This document shows, piece by piece, positions 1 to 5,082 of a stretch of 5,082 nt of DNA. The stretch is taken from positions 1-5,082 of the forward strand of contig CAMBZY010000274.1 in NCBI GenBank assembly GCA_945872325.1, read 5' to 3'. The position numbers were made by a program, and so were the translations under genes. Position 1 is the stretch's first letter; each line of letters begins with the position of its first letter. The DNA comes from Candidatus Kuenenia stuttgartensis (GTDB lineage: Bacteria > Planctomycetota > Planctomycetia > Isosphaerales > Isosphaeraceae). A model generated the notes under the pieces. It ran no database searches and was not told where the DNA came from. It worked only from the letters and a program-made list of their open reading frames with translations.

Positions 1-1020
1 TTCTGGCTCGACGTTTTTCACATCGACGGCCTCAGGGTCGATGCCGTAGCCTCCATGCTTTATCTCGATTATTCGCGCAAGGCAGGTGAATGGCTCCCGA
101 ACCATTTCGGTGGTAATGAAAATCTTGAAGCCATTGATTTCATTAAGAAACTCAATGAAACCTGCCACAGGCTTCATCCAGGCGTTTTGACAATCGCCGA
201 AGAATCCACCAGCTATGCCGGTGTCAGTCGACCGACTTATCTGGGCGGACTTGGGTTTTCATTGAAATGGAATATGGGCTGGATGAATGATGCCCTGAAA
301 TACAATTCTCTCGACCCTGTGCATCGCAAATTCCATCACAATATGCTGACATTCAGTATTTATTATGCATTCTCGGAAAATTTCATGCTTCCCTTGTCGC
401 ACGACGAGGTGGTACATGGGAAAAAATCCCTGCTCTCAAAAATGCCGGGCGATACCTGGCGTCAATTTGCGGGAGTGCGCACCCTGTTCGCTTATCAATA
501 CGCCCATCCCGGGAAAAAGCTGCTCTTTATGGGTGCTGAAATTGGCCAGTGGATTGAGTGGAATGCCGAAAGTTCGCTTGACTGGCACCTCCTCCAATGG
601 CCAGATCATCAAGGGGTCCAGAAACTGGTCGATGATTTAAATCGGCTTTACAAGTCGGAACCAGCCCTGCACAGGGTCGACTTTCATTGGTCGGGATTTG
701 AATGGCTGGCGCTGAACGATTCTGAAAATTCGGTGATTGCATTTGCACGTCGCCAGGAATCAGGCGTCCACGACGTAGTCTGTGCCTGCAATTTCACCCC
801 CCTGCCTCGACACAATTACCGAATCGGCGTCTCAAAACCAGGTGTGTATCGAGAGATTCTCAATACGGACAGTGCCCACTACGGCGGTTCAAACCTTGGC
901 AACCAAGGTCTCGTCAGTACCGTTGCAGCCACTTGGGGCGGCAAGCCTTACCACATCGAACTGACCCTACCGCCCATGTCTGCCATCTACCTGAGACATG
1001 AAGAACCGGCCAAAAAGTGA
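1..1020 (+). CDS. glgB: 1,4-alpha-glucan branching enzyme (GlgB), C-terminal half, 5' end outside window
   Basis: This is the last 339 codons of a glycogen branching enzyme (GH13). The enzyme cuts alpha-1,4-glucan chains and reattaches them through alpha-1,6 bonds during glycogen synthesis in the cytoplasm. The reading frame is open from base 1, so the first in-frame ATG (55) is internal and not the start. Seen directly: the motif GLRVDAVAS with the nucleophile Asp at fragment residue 14; AEEST with the acid/base Glu in the pair at 67-68; LSHDEVVHGK with the transition-state His134-Asp135; and FMGAEIGQW near 180. From about residue 240 a beta-rich C-terminal domain follows, ending in the family-typical LPPMSAIYLR. 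Full-length bacterial GlgB is about 630-750 residues, so roughly half is missing on the left. No frameshift or lost catalytic residue is visible. Its only visible neighbour is convergent, so any glg operon would lie upstream, outside the window. Confidence 0.97.
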   Translation, partial: FWLDVFHIDGLRVDAVASMLYLDYSRKAGEWLPNHFGGNENLEAIDFIKKLNETCHRLHPGVLTIAEESTSYAGVSRPTYLGGLGFSLKWNMGWMNDALKYNSLDPVHRKFHHNMLTFSIYYAFSENFMLPLSHDEVVHGKKSLLSKMPGDTWRQFAGVRTLFAYQYAHPGKKLLFMGAEIGQWIEWNAESSLDWHLLQWPDHQGVQKLVDDLNRLYKSEPALHRVDFHWSGFEWLALNDSENSVIAFARRQESGVHDVVCACNFTPLPRHNYRIGVSKPGVYREILNTDSAHYGGSNLGNQGLVSTVAATWGGKPYHIELTLPPMSAIYLRHEEPAKK

Positions 1021-1060
1021 TGGGCCGTGCCCTGAACAATGGGTGATAGAGTCAAAACCC

Positions 1061-1080
1061 GCCATGTCAGGGGACATGGC
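1061..1080. repeat. 8-bp perfect stem-loop after glgB
   Basis: GCCATGTC (1061-1068) and GACATGGC (1073-1080) are perfect inverted repeats around a 4-base loop, starting 41 bases after the glgB stop. No T run follows on the plus strand, so it is not a classical intrinsic terminator. It could stabilise the 3' end of the glgB mRNA or act as a backup pause site; that role is inference. The 6-base core GCCATG recurs in the stem at 1171-1202. Confidence 0.5.
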
Positions 1081-1090
1081 CAATATTCCA

Positions 1091-1153
1091 TTTGATCTAT
1101 TTGATAATCAATAAATCGCCGTTGAGCTCATTCCCAAAATCTCATAGATCAAA
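1091..1153. repeat. Spaced 10-bp inverted repeat in AT-rich gap
   Basis: TTTGATCTAT (1091-1100) is the exact reverse complement of ATAGATCAAA (1144-1153), with 43 bases between the arms. The interval also holds the odd palindrome TTGATAATCAA (1101-1111) and the 8-base palindrome TGAGCTCA (1123-1130). The stretch is clearly AT-richer than the flanking genes. It could form an extended RNA hairpin or be a paired protein-binding site. No function is demonstrated, and chance similarity in AT-rich DNA is possible. Confidence 0.4.
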
Positions 1154-1170
1154 GTGTTTTCATACAATCG

Positions 1171-1203
1171 AAAATGCCATGAGTTTGACCTCATGGCATT
1201 TTT
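1171..1203. terminator. Bidirectional intrinsic terminator between glgB and the permease gene
   Basis: A perfect 13-bp stem (AAAATGCCATGAG at 1171-1183, its complement at 1190-1202) closes a 6-base loop, TTTGAC. On the plus strand the stem runs into a run of five T (1199-1203), and on the minus strand the A run at 1171-1174 supplies the U tract. This is the standard shape of a rho-independent terminator usable from both sides, and it lies in the gap between two genes that converge. It is about 150 bases beyond the glgB stop and 45 bases beyond the permease stop. Confidence 0.85.
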
Positions 1204-1218
1204 AATGATTTTAAATAT

Positions 1219-1238
1219 CTTTGGCTTATTCGCCAAAG
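1219..1238 (-). terminator. Possible weak terminator hairpin just after the permease gene
   Basis: CTTTGGC (1219-1225) and GCCAAAG (1232-1238) form a perfect 7-bp stem with a 6-base loop. Read on the minus strand the hairpin begins nine bases after the permease stop codon and is followed by an AT-rich stretch (ATATTTAAAATC) instead of a clean U run. It could be a first, inefficient terminator or a 3'-end protecting hairpin ahead of the stronger 13-bp stem further on. Confidence 0.45.
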
Positions 1239-1247
1239 GCACCTGAA

Positions 1248-2771
1248 TCACTCAGTAATCCGTGTTCCGTCGTGTTCTTTCGCCATATGGCTGTGGTGAC
1301 GGCCATAAACGAAATAGATCATGAACCCAAGGCCCAGCCAGACGATCAATCGCAACCAGTTTTCACTTGGAAGACTGAACATGAGCAGTCCACAGATGCC
1401 GATCCCAGCCAGTGGAACGAACGGATAGAGAGGCGCCCGGAACGGCCTTTCGGCGTCTGGATTGGTTTGACGCATGATCAAAACCGCGACGCAGACAATC
1501 ACGAAGGCCATGAGTGTTCCAATCGAAACCAGTTCCGAAAGGATCCGTAGAGGGAGAAACCCTGAGAGCAAGGCCACGAAGCAGCCTGTCAGGATGGTGC
1601 TCTTGTAAGGTGTCCGGTATTTCTCGTGAATCGCTCCGAAGAAAGAGTCTGGCAGAAGTCCGTCGCGGGCCATCGCCAGAAGCACTCTGGGCTGGCTGAG
1701 CATGGTGACCAACAGGACGGAGGTGATGCCTGTCAAGGCTCCAAATGCAATCACGAACTCAGCCCACCAGATACCCTTTTGGGCAAAGGCATCAGAAACA
1801 GGTGCGTTGATCTTGATATCTTTATACGGAATCATGCCCGTCAATACAGCGGCCACGGCAATATAAAGGAACGTACAGATCAGCAGGGATGCCACAATCG
1901 CCACGGGAACATCACGCTTCGGATTTTTAGCCTCTTCAGCGTGAGTTGAAACCGAGTCGAACCCAATATAGGCAAAGAAAATGATCGCCGATGCCGAAAG
2001 CATTCCAAGTGGCTTTCCTCCAGCATCCGTCTGCCCCATAATGGTCTCACCAAAAAAGCTGATCCCGGAATAGCCGAACGGAGCGAATGGAACCCAGTTG
2101 GCTGTGTCGATGTAAAACGCACCCACAGCGATCACGAACAGAACCACGACCAGCTTGATAATCACCATGATGTTATTAAACTTGGCCGATTCTTTGATCC
2201 CAATCACCAGAATGGTGGTGATTACGGCGGTGATCAGCATGGCAGGCAGATCGATCCAAGCCCCGGTTAATACAATCCGGCCTTTATCCGGGTCGTAATC
2301 GAGTGGAGCGTTGTTTAAAAACTCGGGAATTTTTATCGCGCCCCGAGTGATCAATTTCAATAGCTCATTGAAATACTTTGACCAGCCCACAGCCACAGCC
2401 GAGCTTGAAACAGCATATTCGAGAACCAGATCCCAGCCAATAATCCAGGCGAAAAGTTCGCCAAGAGTTGCATATGCGTATGTATATGCGGAGCCGGCAA
2501 CAGGCGCCATCGAAGCAAATTCAGCATAGCAAAGCCCGGCAAATGCACAGGCCAGGCCAGCCACAACGAATGAAAGCATCACGGCAGGGCCGGCTTGATC
2601 GTGGGCGGCTTTCCCAATCAGAACGAAAATCCCGGTTCCGATGATGGCCCCGACACCGAGACTGGTTAGCCCCACAGGCCCGAGAACCCGTTTGAGCCGG
2701 TTATCACCTTCTGCTTCATGCAGCAGCCGGCCTAAAGTTTTTTTCTGCCAAATCTGGTGTTCGAATTTCAT
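1248..2771 (-). CDS. APC-superfamily amino-acid permease, CAT/YfnA-like
   Basis: This complete 507-residue inner-membrane transporter belongs to the amino acid-polyamine-organocation superfamily, closest in style to the cationic amino-acid transporter (CAT) branch. Seen: a short N-terminal tail with the family-typical AEGDNRLKRVLG; the unwound first-helix signature GVGAIIGTGIF at 39-49; the long conserved block from about 61 to 130 (YAEFASMAPVAGSAYTY within it); the sixth-helix motif FFAYIGFDSVSTHAEEAKNP at 265-284; the loop SQPRVLLAMARDGLLP at 359-374; and a CAT_C-like pair of C-terminal helices at about 450-490. I count about 12 hydrophobic segments. The length fits bacterial CAT-like members. 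The ATG at 2771 is preceded by AAGGAG and keeps the full conserved N-terminus. CAT-branch members carry varied substrates, so arginine/lysine specificity is not established. The gene is convergent with glgB and follows the AGCS gene after 242 bp. Confidence 0.93.
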   Translation of the reverse strand: MKFEHQIWQKKTLGRLLHEAEGDNRLKRVLGPVGLTSLGVGAIIGTGIFVLIGKAAHDQAGPAVMLSFVVAGLACAFAGLCYAEFASMAPVAGSAYTYAYATLGELFAWIIGWDLVLEYAVSSSAVAVGWSKYFNELLKLITRGAIKIPEFLNNAPLDYDPDKGRIVLTGAWIDLPAMLITAVITTILVIGIKESAKFNNIMVIIKLVVVLFVIAVGAFYIDTANWVPFAPFGYSGISFFGETIMGQTDAGGKPLGMLSASAIIFFAYIGFDSVSTHAEEAKNPKRDVPVAIVASLLICTFLYIAVAAVLTGMIPYKDIKINAPVSDAFAQKGIWWAEFVIAFGALTGITSVLLVTMLSQPRVLLAMARDGLLPDSFFGAIHEKYRTPYKSTILTGCFVALLSGFLPLRILSELVSIGTLMAFVIVCVAVLIMRQTNPDAERPFRAPLYPFVPLAGIGICGLLMFSLPSENWLRLIVWLGLGFMIYFVYGRHHSHMAKEHDGTRITE

Positions 2772-2782
2772 CGTGCTGACAA

Positions 2783-2788
2783 CTCCTT
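2783..2788 (-). promoter_or_regulatory. Ribosome binding site of the permease gene
   Basis: AAGGAG on the minus strand lies 11 bases before the ATG at 2771. The spacing is a little long, but the match to the anti-Shine-Dalgarno sequence is strong, and no other start nearby preserves the conserved N-terminus. Confidence 0.7.
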
Positions 2789-2877
2789 ATCGCTGATGAT
2801 TGTATTGAGACATCAGGAATATGTGTAGTAGTAGAGCGGATCAGTGACCGGCGTCGTTCTGCGAATCGTCTGGTTAG

Positions 2878-2908
2878 AGTATGCGTATGCTAGTCAATTG
2901 GCGATCAA
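2878..2908 (-). promoter_or_regulatory. Weak candidate promoter for the permease gene
   Basis: On the minus strand TTGATC (2908-2903) and CATACT (2883-2878) resemble -35 and -10 boxes of a sigma-70 promoter but are 19 bases apart. A second -35-like TTGACT (2897-2892) lies between them without a well-placed -10. It would give a leader of roughly 100 bases. The rest of the 242-bp gap (2772-3013) shows no ORF or tRNA and no riboswitch I recognise. The call rests on weak matches only. Confidence 0.2.
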
Positions 2909-2965
2909 CTTTCCAGCATCCACAGGCCTAAAACTATTGATCTCGCAAGAGTTTGCCAGCAAAAC

Positions 2966-3007
2966 CTTGGAAATTCAAGGAGATCATCCGTCATAATTCT
3001 TTCCAAG
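2966..3007 (-). terminator. Possible terminator or attenuating hairpin after the AGCS gene
   Basis: CTTGGAAA (2966-2973) and TTTCCAAG (3000-3007) are perfect 8-base inverted repeats with a 26-base loop. Read on the minus strand the hairpin starts 6 bases past the AGCS stop codon and is followed by GTTTTGC. The long loop and short T run make it a poor intrinsic terminator, but its position right after the stop is suggestive. If it is leaky, some transcripts could continue into the permease gene. Confidence 0.35.
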
Positions 3008-3013
3008 CCTGAT

Positions 3014-4741
3014 TCAGGTTCGGTCCTCGACCACATCCACCACCGACTTGGGGGCATGACCTGAGCCAAAAGCTCCGCTATCGAGCTTCCTCAGATATTC
3101 CCGAATCGCTGCGATGGCCTTGGGCGACATCACCAGAATAATCGGCACATTGGCCACAAGCATGAACCCCGATCCAAGGTCCGAGAGGTTCCCCAGATCT
3201 TTTTCTGTCTCGATCATCCCCGGCAATGTAATCGCTGCTGTAGCAAGGCAATAGATCAGGCGATAAGGCATGATCGACCATCGGCCGAATAGGAAAACGC
3301 TGGCCGTTTCGCCGTAGAAACTCCATGAAATCAGAGTCGAGTATGCGAACATCCAGCACACAATCGTCACCATATACTTGCCAAGCCCGGGGATGGCCCT
3401 GTCATAGGCAAGTCCTGTCAGGGCTGCACCTAAAAGGTCGCCGTAGACGGCTTGATCTGCCTGAACTTTGGCGTTGGCAGGCGGATTCTCGTCCCAGCGG
3501 ATGACCAGAGAACCATTCTCAGAGGCTGTCACCTTGCCCTTGATTTTTACAAGAGTTGTACCCGTGTTCTTTTGAGGTTCAGGCACTTCGCCAATCAGGA
3601 AAAAACCTTGTCCAGCAGACCAAGATTCGCCACTTTGAGGCTTCGGCAGAGCGTCGATGGAAGTCGGACCGTTGATTCGCGTTTTGGCGTTCTCAGTCAC
3701 CACCGTGATCGGGCCTTGAAATGAGCCAACGGGTTCACGATTCCAGGTACCTGTGACCAGAATCACCAGAGCTGTCAGAGTACACACAACGCATGTATCC
3801 ACAAACGGTTCCAGCCCTGCAACCACGCCTTCACGTACCGGTTCTCGGGTTTTGGCAGCCGAGTGGGCCATCGGGCTGGTGCCCTGCCCTGCTTCATTTG
3901 AAAACAAGGCACGCCGCAGGCCAGTGGTCAGGCCAAACCAGGCTGTGGCCCCTAAAAATGCGCCCTTTGCTGTGGTTGGAGAAAATGCCTCACGCACCAC
4001 AAGTGCCAGCAAGGCTGGAACATCTGCCGATTTTACGACGAGTACGGCAAGCCCGGAAAGCAGATAAAGTCCGCACATGAGCGGAACGAGACGGCCAGCC
4101 ACTTCACCGATCCTCTGAATTCCGCCCAGAATCACAACCCCTGTCCCCACAGCGAGTACGATACCGGTGACGACTCCTGGAATGCCAAAATACTGGGTGG
4201 TGATCATGGCCACGTTGGCCGACTGGAACATGTTTCCGCCGGTCATGGTGGCCAGCAGAACTGTCAGGCAGAAAAAGGCCGCCAGAAGCCACGCAAGGGC
4301 TTTGCCCACAGGGCCTTTGTCAGCCCCAAGGCCACGGGTCACCACATACATGGCCCCGCCTCGCGGGTTTTCAGGGTCGGAAACGTCGCGATAGATCATC
4401 GCCAGAGTGACTTCCATGGCCTTGATAGCCATCCCCAGAAAGCCTGTCACCCACATCCAGAAGAGTGCGCCCGGCCCGCCCATGGAAATGGCCAGAGCCA
4501 CGCCTCCGATATTCCCCAGACCGACGGTGCCTGAAAGTGCGGCCGAAAGTGCTTGGAAGTGGTTGATCGCGCCCGGGTCGGATTTATCGTCGTAACGGCC
4601 TTGCAGAACCGATACACCGTGCGTTAAAGCTCTGAACTGGATGAACTTTGTCCAGATTGTAAAAAGCACGCCCAACGCCAATAGCGTGATGAACGTGGGC
4701 AAGCTCCAAAGGTATTCTACGACCGGATCAATCCACTGCAT
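3014..4741 (-). CDS. Alanine/glycine:cation symporter (AGCS family) with large inter-helix insert
   Basis: This complete 575-residue inner-membrane symporter takes up alanine or glycine with Na+ or H+ (family knowledge; substrate not proven here). Seen: hydrophobic N-terminal helix at about 13-33; the substrate/ion-site signature GTVGLGNIGGVA at 71-82; RGGAMYVVTRGLG at 127-139; ILGGIQRIGEVAGRLVP at 204-220; the hallmark LFSNEAGQGTSPMAHSAAKT at 279-298; and FAYSTLISWSFYGE at 465-478. A charged tail of about 35 residues ends the protein. Usual family length is about 450-490. The excess is explained by a hydrophilic insert at about 333-435, between the helix ending ALVILVTGTW and the GAALTGLAY segment. 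The ATG at 4741 has a GAGGA site 7 bases upstream. It lies 44 bp after the nagB-like gene and is probably cotranscribed with it. Family assignment is secure; the insert is the odd feature. Confidence 0.95.
   Translation of the reverse strand: MQWIDPVVEYLWSLPTFITLLALGVLFTIWTKFIQFRALTHGVSVLQGRYDDKSDPGAINHFQALSAALSGTVGLGNIGGVALAISMGGPGALFWMWVTGFLGMAIKAMEVTLAMIYRDVSDPENPRGGAMYVVTRGLGADKGPVGKALAWLLAAFFCLTVLLATMTGGNMFQSANVAMITTQYFGIPGVVTGIVLAVGTGVVILGGIQRIGEVAGRLVPLMCGLYLLSGLAVLVVKSADVPALLALVVREAFSPTTAKGAFLGATAWFGLTTGLRRALFSNEAGQGTSPMAHSAAKTREPVREGVVAGLEPFVDTCVVCTLTALVILVTGTWNREPVGSFQGPITVVTENAKTRINGPTSIDALPKPQSGESWSAGQGFFLIGEVPEPQKNTGTTLVKIKGKVTASENGSLVIRWDENPPANAKVQADQAVYGDLLGAALTGLAYDRAIPGLGKYMVTIVCWMFAYSTLISWSFYGETASVFLFGRWSIMPYRLIYCLATAAITLPGMIETEKDLGNLSDLGSGFMLVANVPIILVMSPKAIAAIREYLRKLDSGAFGSGHAPKSVVDVVEDRT
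3437..3745 (-). other. Extra hydrophilic domain-like insert within the AGCS symporter
   Basis: This segment codes for about residues 333-435 of the symporter. In ordinary AGCS proteins only a short loop joins these two helices. The inserted part is polar, has no cysteine and no membrane segment. It looks beta-rich, with alternating strands such as TTLVKIKGKVTA and SLVIRWDE joined by a Glu-Asn-Gly turn, plus proline-rich linkers (LPKPQSGES, VPEPQKNTG). The frame is open throughout with no sign of frameshift. I recognise no named domain. It could be a small soluble domain on one face of the membrane. Confidence 0.7.
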
Positions 4742-4748
4742 GTTTTTA

Positions 4749-4753
4749 TCCTC
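4749..4753 (-). promoter_or_regulatory. Ribosome binding site of the AGCS symporter gene
   Basis: GAGGA on the minus strand lies 7 bases before the ATG at 4741, in the 44-bp gap after the nagB-like gene. This is good spacing and supports the chosen start. No terminator-like hairpin is visible in this gap, consistent with cotranscription. Confidence 0.7.
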
Positions 4754-4785
4754 AGAAAGTTTTGTGTACGTTTAAGTCAATGGTA

Positions 4786-5082
4786 TCAGAGAAGATCAGC
4801 GCCAGAATCGCGGTCGAGAAACAGGGTCGCGCCCGAGTGATTTCGCAGAGCCGTGGCCGGATTTGATTCGTCAATTGGCCCAAACAAGGCCCCCTTCACA
4901 GCCGCCCGTTTTAGTGGACCTGGGACGACCACACACGCGACCGGTGCCGCCATCAAGGCAGGCACGGTGAGTGTAAAGGCATGAGTGGGAACGTCTTGAA
5001 TCGTGGCAAAGCAGCCGTCGTTCACCTGTTGCTGACGACACGCTGGGTCGAGCCGAACAATTTTGATCTTCACAGGATCAAG
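4786..5082 (-). CDS. nagB: Glucosamine-6-phosphate deaminase-like protein (NagB family), C-terminal part, 5' end outside window
   Basis: These are the last 98 codons of a NagB-type sugar-phosphate isomerase/deaminase. NagB converts glucosamine 6-phosphate to fructose 6-phosphate and ammonia in the cytoplasm. Seen: DPACRQQQVNDGCF at fragment residues 12-25, the block DVPTHAFTLTVPALMAA at 30-46, VVVPGPLKRAAVKGAL at 51-66 and the terminal LFLDRDSGADLL. By family alignment Arg16 and Lys58 match the phosphate-binding Arg172 and Lys208 of E. coli NagB. The catalytic Asp and His residues lie in the missing N-terminal part. The frame stays open to the window edge; an internal GTG at 5073 is not the start, because conserved sequence continues before it (LDP). 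Full length is expected near 250-270 residues. The related 6-phosphogluconolactonases share the fold, but the VPTHA and GPLK blocks favour the deaminase side. Confidence 0.85.
   Translation of the reverse strand, partial: LDPVKIKIVRLDPACRQQQVNDGCFATIQDVPTHAFTLTVPALMAAPVACVVVPGPLKRAAVKGALFGPIDESNPATALRNHSGATLFLDRDSGADLL

Noticed and set aside
527..748. Minus-strand open frame of 73 codons opposite glgB
   Set aside because: It is an antisense shadow of conserved GH13 sequence with no supporting start signal.
1122..1149. Possible plus-strand promoter (TTGAGC, 17 bases, TAGATC) that could drive a short RNA ending at the 1171-1203 terminator
   Set aside because: The -10 match is poor (three of six) and the resulting RNA would be only about 50 bases, mostly the terminator stem; not supported without transcript data.
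1221..1550. Plus-strand open frame of 109 codons at the 3' end of the permease gene
   Set aside because: It lies antisense to the clearly conserved permease, starts inside the terminator hairpin and gives a low-complexity, charged protein unlike any family I know.
2460..2495. Repetitive GCATATGCGTATGTATATGC-like stretch
   Set aside because: It lies within the permease gene and encodes the conserved alternating Ala-Tyr segment near residues 95-101, so coding constraint explains it.
3452..4080. Several plus-strand open frames of 90-104 codons opposite the AGCS gene
   Set aside because: They are antisense shadows of a strongly conserved membrane protein; no ribosome sites or recognisable domains, and two overlap each other in different frames.
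4742..4785. TTGACT on the minus strand in the gap before the AGCS gene, resembling a -35 box
   Set aside because: No acceptable -10 box at 16-18 bases; the position is better explained as a simple intra-operon spacer.
1..5082. Search for CRISPR arrays, tRNA/rRNA genes, insertion sequences, toxin-antitoxin or defence genes
   Set aside because: No direct-repeat arrays, cloverleaf RNA genes, transposase or integrase sequence, target-site duplications or defence domains are visible; the genes are ordinary metabolic and transport functions.

Overview
The window shows a stretch of ordinary bacterial chromosome with four protein-coding genes, two of them cut by the window edges. Base composition is moderate in G+C, with AT-richer intergenic gaps. 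The protein sequences (a GlgB C-terminal half, a CAT-type amino-acid permease, an enlarged AGCS symporter and a NagB-type deaminase) look most like those of a planctomycete, perhaps a Planctopirus/Rubinisphaera-like organism. That taxonomic guess is inference from recognised protein style, not from a marker gene.

Layout: 1-1020 (+) is the C-terminal half of a 1,4-alpha-glucan branching enzyme (glgB). It carries all the catalytic residues expected in this half of a GH13 barrel, followed by the C-terminal beta domain. 1021-1247 is a convergent intergenic gap rich in inverted repeats; a perfect 13-bp stem-loop with flanking A and T runs looks like a bidirectional intrinsic terminator. 1248-2771 (-) is a complete APC-superfamily amino-acid permease of the cationic amino-acid transporter (CAT/YfnA-like) type. 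2772-3013 is a gap holding the permease ribosome binding site, a possible promoter and a possible terminator for the gene upstream of it. 3014-4741 (-) is a complete alanine/glycine:cation symporter (AGCS) with an unusual hydrophilic insert of about 100 residues between two membrane segments. 4786-5082 (-) is the C-terminal third of a glucosamine-6-phosphate deaminase-like protein that continues beyond the right edge.

How they fit together: the deaminase and the AGCS symporter are on the same strand 44 bp apart and probably form a transcription unit reading right to left. The CAT-type permease follows on the same strand after 242 bp and probably has its own signals. A shared theme of amino-sugar and amino-acid scavenging is plausible but is inference. 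glgB (glycogen synthesis) runs toward them and is insulated by the terminator region. I did not find convincing evidence of a new biological system. The most unusual items are the AGCS insert and the structured convergent gap.
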